Assembly (NCBI RefSeq): GCF_002234615.1
Contig: NZ_NMQW01000001.1
Location: 62,001-126,000, forward strand
DNA from: Paenibacillus rigui
GTDB lineage: Bacteria; Bacillota; Bacilli; Paenibacillales; NBRC-103111
Length of the DNA stretch: 64,000 nt
Direction: 5' to 3'
Part shown: piece by piece, positions 54,510-63,498 of the stretch
How positions within the stretch are numbered: position 1 is the stretch's first letter
How the letters are laid out: each line of letters starts with the position of its first letter
The notes under the pieces: model-generated
Database searches by the model: none
What the model saw: only the letters and a program-made list of their open reading frames with translations
Told to the model about the DNA's origin: nothing
Program-made: the position numbers and the translations under genes

Positions 54510-55865
54510 TTACTTTGTCAGTCTCGCTTCCAGCTCCGCTTTTTCCTTCTCAAAGCCCGGCTTGCCCAGCAAAGCAAACATGTTGCGTTTGTAAGCTTCT
54601 ACACCCGGCTGGTCAAACGGATTGACACCCAGCAGGTAACCGCTGATACCGCAAGCTTTTTCAAAGAAATAAACCATATAGCCGAAGGTATACGGACTCA
54701 TGTCCGGCAAAGTCACGATCAGGTTCGGAACGCCCCCGTCCGTGTGAGCCAGCATGGTGCCCTCGAACGCTTTTTTGTTAACGAAATCCATTGTTTTACC
54801 GCTCAGGAAGTTCAAGCCGTCCAAATTATCGGCATCCGTACCGATAGTAATATGATCCGCAACATCCGTCACTTGAATGACCGTTTCGAACAGCGTGCGA
54901 TTGCCCTCTTGAATGAATTGACCCATGGAGTGAAGGTCTGTCGAGAAATCCACGGATGCAGGATAAATCCCTTTGTAGTCCTTACCCTCGGATTCGCCGA
55001 ACAATTGCTTCCACCATTCGGAAACGAAGTGAAGCGAAGGCTCGTAGTTTACGAGAATTTCCGTCGTTTTACCCTTGCGGTACAAAGCGTTACGCACAGC
55101 CGCATATTGGTAGCTCGCGTTTTCCGCAAGGTTCGGATTCGAGAACGCTTCTCTGGCATCGGCTGCACCGCGCATCATCGCTTCGATGTCCACACCCGCT
55201 GTTGCGATCGGCAGCAAGCCAACCGCTGTCAGCACGGAATAACGGCCTCCTACGTCGTCCGGAATAATGAAGGACTCATACCCTTCCTCAGTCGCCAGCT
55301 TCTTCAGAGCGCCCTTCTCACGGTCTGTCGTAGCGTAAATCCGCTTGCGCGCCGCTTCTTTACCGTATTTTTTCTCCAGCAGCTCACGGAAAATACGGAA
55401 TGCAATCGCAGGCTCCGTTGTCGTACCGGATTTGGAGATGACGTTCACGGAAATGTCTTTACCTTCAAGCAATTGCAGCAGATGCGTAACATACGTAGAG
55501 CTGATGTTGTTGCCTACGAAATATACTTCAGGCGTTTTGCGCTTGCCCTTCGGCAGCAGGTTGTAGAACGAGTGGGACAGCATTTCGATCGCTGCGCGCG
55601 CACCCAGGTAGGAACCGCCGATTCCGATTACGATCAGGGCATCGGAGTCCGATTGGATCTGCTTCGCCGCTTGCTGAATCCGTGCGAATTCTTCTTTATC
55701 ATAGTTTACCGGAAGGTCGATCCAGCCTAAATAATCGTTGCCTGCACCGGTTTGGTTATGTAATTGCTCATGCGCTAGTTTAATCGGCTCCGCAAGATAG
55801 TCTACCTCATGCTGTCCGATGAAAGACAGGGCTTTACTGTAATCAAAAGATAGTTTGGCACTCAT
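54510..55865 (-). CDS. pgi: Glucose-6-phosphate isomerase
   Basis: 451 residues, the Bacillus-type length. Sugar-phosphate isomerase motifs are [29 protein letters not shown] (phosphate binding), [15 protein letters not shown] and late DQPGVEAYK. It interconverts glucose-6-phosphate and fructose-6-phosphate in glycolysis and gluconeogenesis. The ATG at 55865 follows AGGAGGAG. It has its own terminator. Transketolase and PpnP are encoded just upstream on the same strand. Confidence 0.96.
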   Translation of the reverse strand: MSAKLSFDYSKALSFIGQHEVDYLAEPIKLAHEQLHNQTGAGNDYLGWIDLPVNYDKEEFARIQQAAKQIQSDSDALIVIGIGGSYLGARAAIEMLSHSFYNLLPKGKRKTPEVYFVGNNISSTYVTHLLQLLEGKDISVNVISKSGTTTEPAIAFRIFRELLEKKYGKEAARKRIYATTDREKGALKKLATEEGYESFIIPDDVGGRYSVLTAVGLLPIATAGVDIEAMMRGAADAREAFSNPNLAENASYQYAAVRNALYRKGKTTEILVNYEPSLHFVSEWWKQLFGESEGKDYKGIYPASVDFSTDLHSMGQFIQEGNRTLFETVIQVTDVADHITIGTDADNLDGLNFLSGKTMDFVNKKAFEGTMLAHTDGGVPNLIVTLPDMSPYTFGYMVYFFEKACGISGYLLGVNPFDQPGVEAYKRNMFALLGKPGFEKEKAELEARLTK

Positions 55866-55995
55866 TCGTACTCCTCCTTATGGATAAAAAGGTCTATTTT
55901 CTTTCTAGTCAACTAAATTATAGAATACTGTAATATCCCTTTCAAAAGCAAGTCCGCCGTGCAAAAGGCAGTCCGCTACGGATGGCACACAGTGA

Positions 55996-56042
55996 GAAAA
56001 AAACCCTGCACTACTCTGCAGCGATATGCAGGATTGCAGGGT
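55996..56042 (-). terminator. Terminator of ppnP
   Basis: ACCCTGCAATCCTGCA pairs with TGCAGAGTAGTGCAGGGT (small internal loop), then T6 on the minus strand. Confidence 0.85.
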
Positions 56043-56071
56043 ATGGGTGTTGATCCGTGTCGAATCCGCTC

Positions 56072-56389
56072 TTACTCCGCAATATAGGAGCAAACATAAT
56101 CCGTAGGCGTTTTGATTTGCAGCTTGAACTTAGAATTCGCAGGTACAGTAAATTCGCCGGTGCCGTTAATGTGCAGCCACTCGCTTTGGCCTGGCAGCAG
56201 CACGCTCAGCTCGCCCGCTTGAATTTCCATAATTTCTTTGCTGTCGGTACCGAACTCGTAGTCCCCTGGGAGCATAACACCCAGCGTTTTTTTGGTGCCG
56301 TCTGCAAAGATGACCGTACGGCTCGTTACTTTGCCGTCAAAATAAAAATTCGCTTTTTTCAATATGGTGACTTGTTCAAATTGGGACAT
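56072..56389 (-). CDS. ppnP: Pyrimidine/purine nucleoside phosphorylase PpnP
   Basis: 105 residues, a small cupin of the YaiE/PpnP (DUF1255) family at its usual length. Characteristic segments are [33 protein letters not shown] and the conserved C-terminal Tyr-Ser-Tyr-like CSYIAE. Known members phosphorolyse nucleosides to base plus ribose-1-phosphate. That product could feed the pentose phosphate pathway, consistent with transketolase upstream. ATG 56389 follows AAGGAG. Confidence 0.93.
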   Translation of the reverse strand: MSQFEQVTILKKANFYFDGKVTSRTVIFADGTKKTLGVMLPGDYEFGTDSKEIMEIQAGELSVLLPGQSEWLHINGTGEFTVPANSKFKLQIKTPTDYVCSYIAE

Positions 56390-56416
56390 GGGTTTGTAAT
56401 CTCCTTCTATACGGAA

Positions 56417-56442
56417 ACCGGGTCCTTCATCGAGGACCCGGT
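56417..56442. terminator. Hairpin between tkt and ppnP
   Basis: Perfect 10-bp stem ACCGGGTCCT/AGGACCCGGT with a 6-base loop. The tail after it is T-rich on the plus strand (CCTTTTT) and only TTT on the minus strand. It may attenuate read-through from tkt into ppnP rather than stop it. Confidence 0.5.
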
Positions 56443-56461
56443 CCTTTTTATAAAATGATGT

Positions 56462-58471
56462 TTATTTCAACAGCTGCTTTACGCGGGCAACGACATTCTC
56501 AACCGTGAAGCCGTACTCTTTAATCACAACCGGACCCGGCGCGGAAGCACCGAAACGGTCGATACCCAGTACGCTGCCTTGGTCGCCAACATAACGCTGC
56601 CAGCCGAAGGAATGGCCCATTTCAACGGCAAGACGGGCTTTCACGTCCGGCAGGAGCACGGAATCCTTGTACTCTTGGGATTGCTTGTCGAACAGCTCCC
56701 AGCTCGGCATGCTGATGACGCGAACTTGCACGCCTTCTTCCGCCAATTGCTTTTGAGCGGCAACAGCCAACTGTACTTCCGTACCTGTAGCGATAATTTG
56801 CGCTTGAGCTTTGCCGTTAGGCGCATCGGACAACACGTACGCACCACGGCTCAAGCTTGCATTCGCTTGCTCTGAACCTTCCAGCTTTGGAGCCGCTTGA
56901 CGGGAGAAGATCAAGGCTACAGGGCCTTTCTTGTTCTCAACCGCATAGCGCCATGCCGCAGCGGTTTCGTCACCGTCCGCAGGACGAATAACGGTTACAC
57001 CCGGGATGACACGAAGTGCAGCCAATTGCTCGATCGGCTCATGCGTAGGACCGTCTTCGCCAACGCCGATACTGTCATGCGTAAATACGTAGATCGCAGG
57101 CACGCCCATGATGGAAGCCAGACGAATCGCCGGACGCAGGTAGTCGGAGAAGACGAAGAACGTACCGCCGAATACTTTCAGACCGCCGTGCAAAAGCATA
57201 CCGTTCACTGCAGCGCCCATTCCGAACTCACGTACGCCGAAGTAAATGTTTTGACCGCTGTAGTCCTTCGCCGTCATGACACCCAAGTCTTTCATGTGAG
57301 TCATGGTGGAGGACTCAAGGTCAGCCGATCCGCCCACGAGGGACTTCACGTTCTTGGCGATCGCATTCAGCACGATACCGGAAGCGGTACGTGTGCCTTT
57401 TTCGGCAGGTGCCGCAGCAGGAATATCTTTATCCCAGCCTTCAGGCAGATCGCCGTTCACAGCGGTTTGGAATTGCTGAGCCAGCTCCGGATATGCCTTC
57501 GCATACTCCGCAAACATTTGCTCCCATGCCGCGTTCGTTTGAATGCCTTTTTGCTTTACAGCAGCAAAGTGCGAGCGCACTTCTTCAGGCACATAGAAAT
57601 GCTGATCTTCCGGCCAGCCGTAAGCTTTTTTCGTCAAAGCCACTTCGTCCACGCCAAGCGGGGAGCCGTGAGGACCGACGTGTCCGCCTTTACCTGCTTT
57701 GTTCGGGGAACCGAAGCCAATAATCGTCTTCACTTCGATCAAGGTCGGACGAGGATCTTGCTGCGCTTCCGCGATAGCCTTATCCAGCGCGTCCAGATCG
57801 TTGCCGTCCTCTACGCGAAGCACCTGCCAGCCGTAGCCTTCGAAACGCTTCTTCGCGCTCTCGGAGAACGACAGGCTCAATTCGCCGTCAAGGGAGATAT
57901 CGTTGGAATCGTACAGCACGACCAGCTTGCCCAGCTGCATATGGCCTGCAAGGGAAGCTGCCTCGGAGGAGATCCCTTCCATCAAGTCCCCGTCGCCGCA
58001 AATGGCATACGTATAGTGGTCCACTACTTTATATTGATCTTTATTGTAAACTGAAGCCAGATGAGCTTCAGCCATCGCCATACCTACCGCCATACCGAAG
58101 CCTTGTCCCAAAGGTCCTGTCGTTGCATCGACACCCGCTGTGTGGCCTACTTCCGGGTGACCCGGCGTTTTGCTGCCCCACATACGGAACTGCTTGATCT
58201 CTTCCATAGGAAGATCATAACCGCTCAAGTGTAGAAGGCTGTATAACAGCATGGAACCGTGTCCTGCAGACAGCACAAAACGGTCACGGTTAATCCAAGT
58301 CGGATTGTCCGGGTTGTGGTTCATAAATTTCGCGAACAGCTCGTACCCCATCGGTGCAGCGCCCATCGGCATACCTGGGTGTCCGGACTTCGCCTTTTCA
58401 ATTGCATCGATAGAAAGTGTGCGGATCGTATCGATAGACAATTGTTCAATAGCTTTATTCGTTACAGTCAT
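56462..58471 (-). CDS. tkt: Transketolase
   Basis: 669 residues from the ATG at 58471 (TAGGAGG seven bases before); an upstream in-frame ATG at 58531 lacks one. The thiamine diphosphate motif is [20 protein letters not shown] ending in N-D-I-S. Substrate and cofactor histidines are in [10 protein letters not shown] and GPLGQGFG. The pyrimidine domain has [20 protein letters not shown]. It moves two-carbon units between sugars in the pentose phosphate pathway. Followed by a hairpin and ppnP. Confidence 0.96.
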   Translation of the reverse strand: MTVTNKAIEQLSIDTIRTLSIDAIEKAKSGHPGMPMGAAPMGYELFAKFMNHNPDNPTWINRDRFVLSAGHGSMLLYSLLHLSGYDLPMEEIKQFRMWGSKTPGHPEVGHTAGVDATTGPLGQGFGMAVGMAMAEAHLASVYNKDQYKVVDHYTYAICGDGDLMEGISSEAASLAGHMQLGKLVVLYDSNDISLDGELSLSFSESAKKRFEGYGWQVLRVEDGNDLDALDKAIAEAQQDPRPTLIEVKTIIGFGSPNKAGKGGHVGPHGSPLGVDEVALTKKAYGWPEDQHFYVPEEVRSHFAAVKQKGIQTNAAWEQMFAEYAKAYPELAQQFQTAVNGDLPEGWDKDIPAAAPAEKGTRTASGIVLNAIAKNVKSLVGGSADLESSTMTHMKDLGVMTAKDYSGQNIYFGVREFGMGAAVNGMLLHGGLKVFGGTFFVFSDYLRPAIRLASIMGVPAIYVFTHDSIGVGEDGPTHEPIEQLAALRVIPGVTVIRPADGDETAAAWRYAVENKKGPVALIFSRQAAPKLEGSEQANASLSRGAYVLSDAPNGKAQAQIIATGTEVQLAVAAQKQLAEEGVQVRVISMPSWELFDKQSQEYKDSVLLPDVKARLAVEMGHSFGWQRYVGDQGSVLGIDRFGASAPGPVVIKEYGFTVENVVARVKQLLK

Positions 58472-58793
58472 CTTTGAACCTCCTAATTGGTTTGGAGCAG
58501 CACTGCACGCATCCTGCCGGATACCCGGCACGACTGGAATCGCCGCAGTTGTTCACGTGTGCAAGGAAAATTGACACAATTACTCACTTGCACCATTTTA
58601 CCATTGTCCGTTACAGTTTGCCACCATTAACCTGAATCCTATTCAAAAAAATATCGTTCTTTTATCCTTCACAATTCGTTTATTTTATTAATAAAAGTAC
58701 GTCCAACGCAAAGGATTTCCCGTCTCTTTGGCGAATATGTACAATTCGGATTTACTCATCAATATCGTTATTTTAAAACGGTGGGAGTCGATT
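58472..58793. other. Divergent promoter region between tkt and the diguanylate cyclase
   Basis: 322 bp. Near tkt it has a short GC hairpin in the leader (GCCGGGTATCCGGC). The middle (58600-58720) is AT-rich with a TAAAAT-like -10 for tkt. No clear -35, riboswitch motif or small open frame was seen. Confidence 0.4.
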
Positions 58794-59903
58794 ATGAACC
58801 ATCTGTTGCTGGAACTGGCCAACACGCGTCATACGTATCGCAAAATGATCAATTTATACTGGGCGACGATCATTTTAACGGTGATGCTGGAATACTTGAT
58901 TCATCGTATGAAGTCCGGGACAACGCCGGAATATTTCCTTAGCACCCTAGTGCTTCAAGCCATAGGACTTGCCGTCGCCACCGGCGTGACGGAAATGCTG
59001 TACCGCTATCGCAAAGTACAAAGCGATGACCTGCTTATTATCACGGGCATCATCTATGCTTCATCCATCATCTATATCAACCCGACCATCGGCATTGTAC
59101 CTGCGATTTATATTTTCCCTATCCTTACTTCCATGCTCTCCTTCAACAAGAACCGCATTCTGCTAGCTTTCACACTCGTTCTCCTTTGTTTTGGATTGCT
59201 TTATACATTGACTCCGGAGCTTCGCATCGCCATGCAGCCCATCCATATCATCGGTGTCCTCTTCCTGTATATCGGCGTCACGATCATTGCCTTGTCCATA
59301 ACCTCGAGCGGCATCGAGCTGCTTAATAATCTGCGGCAAGCGACCGAAGCGAAGCAAGAGCTCCTCGTCAAAAATATTATTATGGACAAGCTGTCCAAAA
59401 TGGATGCTTTAACCGATTTGTACAATCATAAAACGTTCCATGAATACCTGGAGAAGTTGATCGAGCAGAACGAGCGCAACCAGCTGTCCCTCCAGCTGGC
59501 GATTATGGATATCGATAATTTCAAAAAAATTAACGACACCTACGGCCATTGGGTCGGCGATATTATTTTACAGCGGGTGGCGAATCTCATTAAAGAGACC
59601 GTAACCCCCAATGATTTTGTCGCCCGCTACGGCGGAGAAGAATTCGCGGTGATTTTTACAGAAAAAACGCTGGAGCAATCGCACAGGCTTGTGGAGCAAA
59701 TTCGCCAGCAATGCGCGATGACGCTTCATACCGAGCTGGATTCCCAGGCGGCTACCCTGAGCATCGGCCTGCAGAATTACAACAAGGGTGAAGGCAAGGA
59801 AGCGCTGTTCAAGGGCGCGGATGCTTCCCTATATGCCGCCAAACGGACGGGAAAAAATAAAACGGTGATCCAATCGGTTATGATCGACCATAAAGGGGCA
59901 TAG
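58794..59903 (+). CDS. Membrane-bound diguanylate cyclase (GGDEF)
   Basis: 369 residues from the ATG at 58794 (GGGAG six bases before). Six predicted membrane helices (about 20-190) resemble a small 5TM/MASE-type sensor. A coiled coil (about 190-215) and a GGDEF domain follow. The active-site motif is GGEEF in FVARYGGEEFAVIF, so it should make cyclic di-GMP. The inhibitory RxxD site expected five residues before it reads TPND, so product feedback is probably lost. The 172-residue membrane protein gene starts 3 bases after its stop. Confidence 0.9.
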   Translation: MNHLLLELANTRHTYRKMINLYWATIILTVMLEYLIHRMKSGTTPEYFLSTLVLQAIGLAVATGVTEMLYRYRKVQSDDLLIITGIIYASSIIYINPTIGIVPAIYIFPILTSMLSFNKNRILLAFTLVLLCFGLLYTLTPELRIAMQPIHIIGVLFLYIGVTIIALSITSSGIELLNNLRQATEAKQELLVKNIIMDKLSKMDALTDLYNHKTFHEYLEKLIEQNERNQLSLQLAIMDIDNFKKINDTYGHWVGDIILQRVANLIKETVTPNDFVARYGGEEFAVIFTEKTLEQSHRLVEQIRQQCAMTLHTELDSQAATLSIGLQNYNKGEGKEALFKGADASLYAAKRTGKNKTVIQSVMIDHKGA

Positions 59904-59905
59904 CC

Positions 59906-60424
59906 ATGCATCGTTCTTCCTTCATGTCACGGGCAGGAACCGGTATGCTCTACGGGCTCGTCTCAGGCGTCGGGCTCGCATTGTTCCTGAAGGCGGTGCA
60001 AGCCATGACCGGATCACGCGTGTATACACTGCTTCTCAACGTAGACTTCGTACCGTGGAACGAGCTGATGGGCAGACCGGTGCTCCCGCTTCCGGAATGG
60101 TTCGAATTCAGTCTTCATCTTATCGTTTCCTTCATTATTGGTGTCGTGTTCGTTGAGGGCCTGAGGATCGAAGCCGCTTGGAAGGTTACTTGGTCTGCCC
60201 GTTCCTTCGCCTGGACCTGGGGGGCACTGCTCGGCCTCATCCCGATTCCGCTCTACGTTCCCCTCTCGCTGCTTTCGGAACGAACGCCCCGGCTCGATGA
60301 CGGTGAAGCATGGTGTTGGTGGGCTGCCGGCCACCTGCTGTACGGACTGCTGCTGGGCTGCTTTGCACGGCTTAAGGATTGGATGAAACGCGGAATGCCA
60401 AAAAAGACGGATTCGCTTCGGTAG
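59906..60424 (+). CDS. Four-helix membrane protein, 172 residues, partner of the diguanylate cyclase gene
   Basis: No family recognised with confidence. The ATG at 59906 (AAAGGGG seven bases before) comes two bases after the cyclase stop, so the two are co-translated. Four membrane helices are predicted (about 12-30, 66-86, 98-122, 137-156), with tryptophan-rich boundaries (WCWWAAGHLLYGLLLG) and a basic C-terminus. Its tight coupling suggests it works with the cyclase, perhaps as a sensor or stabiliser (inference). Confidence 0.7.
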   Translation: MHRSSFMSRAGTGMLYGLVSGVGLALFLKAVQAMTGSRVYTLLLNVDFVPWNELMGRPVLPLPEWFEFSLHLIVSFIIGVVFVEGLRIEAAWKVTWSARSFAWTWGALLGLIPIPLYVPLSLLSERTPRLDDGEAWCWWAAGHLLYGLLLGCFARLKDWMKRGMPKKTDSLR

Positions 60425-60439
60425 CGATCCGTCTTTTTT
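60400..60439. terminator. Bidirectional terminator between the 172-residue gene and purU
   Basis: A-run, GACGGATTCGCT, TCGG loop, AGCGATCCGTC, T-run: near-perfect stem with T-tails on both strands, serving the two convergent genes and overlapping the plus-strand stop codon. Confidence 0.9.
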
Positions 60440-60450
60440 AATTTATGCCA

Positions 60451-61341
60451 TTAATTAAATACAACCGTCTTATTGCCGTGTACGATCACGCGGTCCTCGA
60501 CATGCCAGGATACGGCACGTGCCAGAACGATCCGCTCGATATGACGGCCGATTCGCTTCAAATCGTCCACATTGTCGCGGTGGCTCACCCGCTGCACGTC
60601 CTGCTCGATAATCGGCCCGCCGTCCAGCTCCTCAGTTACGTAGTGAGCTGTCGCTCCGATAATCTTAACCCCGCGATTATGCGCCTGCGCATAAGGCTTG
60701 CCGCCCACAAAGGCGGGAAGGAAGGAATGGTGGATATTGATAATCCGGTTCGGGAAATATTCGATAAACTTCGGCGAGATGATCTGCATGTAACGGGCCA
60801 GTACTACCGCGTCCACTTGATCCACAACCAGCTCCAGCTGTTTGCGCTCCGCCTCCGCCTTCGTATCCGCAGTCACCGGTACGTGATGGTACGGGACCCC
60901 GAAGGATTCAACCAGGCTGCGCATTTCATTGTGGTTGCTGATGACCATGGCGATATCGGCATCCAGATCTCCCGCCTGCCACTGCCACAGCAGCTCCAGC
61001 AGCGCATGGTCTTCCTTGGACACGAAGATCGCAAGACGCTTCTTGCGGCTCGCCCGGTTTACGCTCCACTTCATTTGGAACTTCTCCGCGATGGCGGAGA
61101 AATCCGATTTCAACTGCTCGCGGCGTGTATCGAGATCCTCCAGATCGAATTCGATCCGGATGTAGAACATGCCTCCGTCATGATTCGTATATTGATCGGA
61201 TTGGACGATATTGGCTCCATACTCGTACAGGAACCTCGATACCGTGGCAACAATGCCCGGTTGATCGGGACAAGACACAAGCATCCGTGCGCGATTTTTC
61301 ATATCGTCCCGTTGGGTTTTAGGTAATACAGTCGGTGTCAT
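60451..61341 (-). CDS. purU: Formyltetrahydrofolate deformylase
   Basis: 296 residues. An N-terminal ACT-like domain (about 17-95) starts RMLVSCPDQPGIVATVSRFL. A formyltransferase-fold catalytic domain (about 100-290) carries NIHHSFLPAF and the following ATAHYVTEELDGGPIIEQD, giving the Asn-His-Asp catalytic set. It hydrolyses 10-formyl-THF to THF and formate, balancing one-carbon pools and supplying formate to PurT. The ATG at 61341 follows AAGGAG at 12 bases. Single gene. Confidence 0.95.
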   Translation of the reverse strand: MTPTVLPKTQRDDMKNRARMLVSCPDQPGIVATVSRFLYEYGANIVQSDQYTNHDGGMFYIRIEFDLEDLDTRREQLKSDFSAIAEKFQMKWSVNRASRKKRLAIFVSKEDHALLELLWQWQAGDLDADIAMVISNHNEMRSLVESFGVPYHHVPVTADTKAEAERKQLELVVDQVDAVVLARYMQIISPKFIEYFPNRIINIHHSFLPAFVGGKPYAQAHNRGVKIIGATAHYVTEELDGGPIIEQDVQRVSHRDNVDDLKRIGRHIERIVLARAVSWHVEDRVIVHGNKTVVFN

Positions 61342-61387
61342 AATTGCAAACTACTCCTTCATCGTATCTATTAAAAAAAGGTAACGA

Positions 61388-61645
61388 GGCTAATTAGAAT
61401 TAACCACAAGTTGTCGAGAAACCCTTATTACTAAAAATTTGTTCGTAAACAGAGGCAGGGTATTCCCTGGAGGAGCGATAGCGTCCGCCTTTGTTATCGG
61501 GAACGATTCCACTGCAAACCAATAGAAAACATTAGTTCCCGAATAACAACAGCGGCTGGAGGGGAATGCCCTACCGGAGACTATTGGCAAATTTCTTTCC
61601 CATTAGGGTTTCTGGACTCAAACTCAGGGCTAATTAGAATTAGCC
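61388..61645. repeat. Palindromic intergenic element (MITE-like), 258 bp
   Basis: Ends are near-identical 18-bp direct copies of GGCTAATTAGAATTARCC (61388-61405 and 61628-61645). Between them is a large imperfect inverted repeat: GAGAAACCC... (from 61416) against ...GGGTTTCTGG (to 61615), and TTGTTATCGGGAAC (61491-61504) against GTTCCCGAATAACAA (61535-61549). The right end contains the stop codon of nfo. It looks like a non-autonomous repeat element or a large bidirectional hairpin. No protein is encoded. Confidence 0.7.
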
Positions 61646-62761
61646 GAAAGCCTTCCGGCCCGCAAACCAAGCCGTGAGACGGTGGTTGATCTGCTCTTCC
61701 GTCAAATCAGGAAATAACCGGTCTTCCGCAATGAGATCGAACAAGCGCTCCATCGGCTCGCGCCCGTCCGCTTTTTTCGCCTTCGCATCCGTCTTCAACA
61801 CATCCCATACCTGGAGGACGTAGTCACGCTGGTTCAGATCCTGCTTCAAGAAGAAATGAGCCAAACGCTCTACATCCTCCAGGAATTTCGAGCCGAAGCG
61901 CTTCTCCGCCGTTCCGCTTAACAGAGCAATCTCCGCTTCATACATCGGCCGCTGGGTTTTGTCTTCCTTGCCGATCCATGGCGTCTCCAGAATAAGCGGC
62001 AAATGGCTCAGCTTCTCGTGATGCACCACGTTATGCATGGCGTCAAACCCGATCCAGCCCGCCCCGACAGGAGCATGGCGGTCTTTTCCAGCGCCCTTCG
62101 GATTCTTGCTGTCATTCAAGTGGACTACTCCGATGCGGTCCAATCCGACCACCTGGTCGAAATGCTCCAGCACGCCGTCCAAATTGTTCACAATATCGTA
62201 GCCTGCGTCGTGTACGTGGCACGTATCCAAGCAGACAGATAATCGACCGTTATCCTCGACCTTGTCGATAATGGCAGCGATCTCTTCAAAGCTGCGGCCC
62301 ATTTCCGTCCCTTTGCCGGCCATCGTTTCGAGAGCGATGTTCACGTCCGTGTCCTTCACACCCGCCAGCACTTCATTCAAGCCTTGGGCAATGCGTGCGA
62401 GTCCGTACTCGGCATCCTTATCGGTATATGCGCCGGGATGCAGCACAATTTGCTTCACACCCAAATAATCGGTGCGGCGAATTTCCTCCTGCAGGAACCG
62501 AACGGCTAGCTCGTACGTGTCATCCTTATACGATCCCAAGTTGATGATATAAGGGGCATGGACGATGATTTCGCCGATCCCGTTCTGCTCCATCAAGGCT
62601 TTGCCCTCTTCGATGAATTGGGATTCTATCGGTTTTCTGCGTGTATTCTGAGGTGCTCCGGTATATATCATAAATGTAGAAGAGCCGTACGAAACAGCCT
62701 CCTCTGCAGCATTCAGCAGCCCTTTATCTGAAAACGATACGTGAGACCCGATTTTTGGCAT
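61640..62761 (-). CDS. nfo: Endonuclease IV (AP endonuclease) with C-terminal extension
   Basis: 373 residues from the ATG at 62761, which begins the family-typical [10 protein letters not shown]; a GTG at 62791 is less likely. The TIM-barrel zinc ligands are in [49 protein letters not shown] and ILETPW. It cuts DNA at abasic sites in base excision repair. Bacillus homologues are about 297 residues. Here about 80 extra residues follow, starting around [11 protein letters not shown]. The stop codon lies in the end of the palindromic element. Confidence 0.93.
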   Translation of the reverse strand: MPKIGSHVSFSDKGLLNAAEEAVSYGSSTFMIYTGAPQNTRRKPIESQFIEEGKALMEQNGIGEIIVHAPYIINLGSYKDDTYELAVRFLQEEIRRTDYLGVKQIVLHPGAYTDKDAEYGLARIAQGLNEVLAGVKDTDVNIALETMAGKGTEMGRSFEEIAAIIDKVEDNGRLSVCLDTCHVHDAGYDIVNNLDGVLEHFDQVVGLDRIGVVHLNDSKNPKGAGKDRHAPVGAGWIGFDAMHNVVHHEKLSHLPLILETPWIGKEDKTQRPMYEAEIALLSGTAEKRFGSKFLEDVERLAHFFLKQDLNQRDYVLQVWDVLKTDAKAKKADGREPMERLFDLIAEDRLFPDLTEEQINHRLTAWFAGRKAFG

Positions 62762-62886
62762 CGCAAAATTCATCTCCTTTGTTTTTGACACTCTCTCTAT
62801 TTTACTAGGATTGATCCAATAAATCTAGGAGTCTATGGAACAGGTACTTTTTCACAGTCAGACTTTTGAAGCACGGCGAACTGAGG

Positions 62887-62892
62887 TATAAT
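62887..62892 (+). promoter_or_regulatory. -10 box of the YneK gene
   Basis: Perfect TATAAT 21 bases before the ATG at 62914. Upstream TTTTGA at 17 bp spacing is a weak -35. The leader is very short. Confidence 0.5.
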
Positions 62893-62913
62893 GATAGCGA
62901 GGTGAACCTAACG

Positions 62914-63339
62914 ATGAATTCGGCTTTTATGTGGTTTATATTGTTTTGGGTATTCGTATTAATTACTTTCATGTCGATCGGCGGTTACTTCATGTTCCGC
63001 AAATTTATGAAAGTGCTGCCCAAAGAGGATGGCAAGTCCAAGCTCGACTGGCAAAATTATTATGTGGAATCGTCCCGTCACATGTGGACGGAGGAATCCA
63101 AAGCATTTCTTGATCTGCTTGTCGATCCGGTTCCCGCTCCATTCCGCGATATCGCCCGGCATTCCATCGCCGCTTCCATTGCGCAGGTTGCTTTGGAAAA
63201 GCAAGCAAGCAGCATTACGCACGATCACTGCATTGAAGGCTATATTCGTGCCACACCCAAACGCGACTACAGGAGCTTGACCTCCTATCTGGATAAACAG
63301 CAAATCGACTACAGCGCATTCAAGCACCTGCTGCAGTAA
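62914..63339 (+). CDS. yneK: DUF2621 family membrane protein (YneK-like)
   Basis: 141 residues from the ATG at 62914 (GAGGTGA eight bases before), the size of Bacillus YneK. One N-terminal membrane helix (about 5-27), then MFRKFMKVLPKEDGKSKLDW, the hallmark of the family, and a helical cytoplasmic part ending in YIRATPKRDYRSL. Function unknown; conserved in Bacillales spore formers. Single gene with a strong terminator. Confidence 0.9.
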   Translation: MNSAFMWFILFWVFVLITFMSIGGYFMFRKFMKVLPKEDGKSKLDWQNYYVESSRHMWTEESKAFLDLLVDPVPAPFRDIARHSIAASIAQVALEKQASSITHDHCIEGYIRATPKRDYRSLTSYLDKQQIDYSAFKHLLQ

Positions 63340-63366
63340 GTGGGGTTCCGACCCCTATAAGGTCAC

Positions 63367-63410
63367 AGAAGGGCTGCCCCATTCTTCAATCGGGGCAGCC
63401 CTTCTTATGC
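63367..63410 (+). terminator. Terminator of yneK
   Basis: Perfect AGAAGGGCTGCCCC/GGGGCAGCCCTTCT stem with an 11-base loop, then TTATG on the plus strand. The convergent minus-strand gene may use it too. Confidence 0.8.
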
Positions 63411-63498
63411 TGTGAAATTGACAGCACAGCATCCATTCCGAAACTGTGCTTGTCGAGGTCAGAGAATCCGTTCACCCGGACGTTCATCCGAGCAACAC

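Noticed and set aside
54477-55730. 417-codon plus-strand frame across pgi
   Set aside because: Complement of a highly codon-biased housekeeping gene; composition (many Arg, His, Gln) is typical of an antisense shadow.
56897-58054. 385-codon plus-strand frame across tkt
   Set aside because: Antisense shadow of transketolase with no domain or start signal.
60445-61326. 293-codon plus-strand frame across purU
   Set aside because: Antisense shadow of the purU gene.
61390-61590. 66-codon minus-strand frame between purU and nfo
   Set aside because: Lies wholly within the palindromic element and has no start signal.
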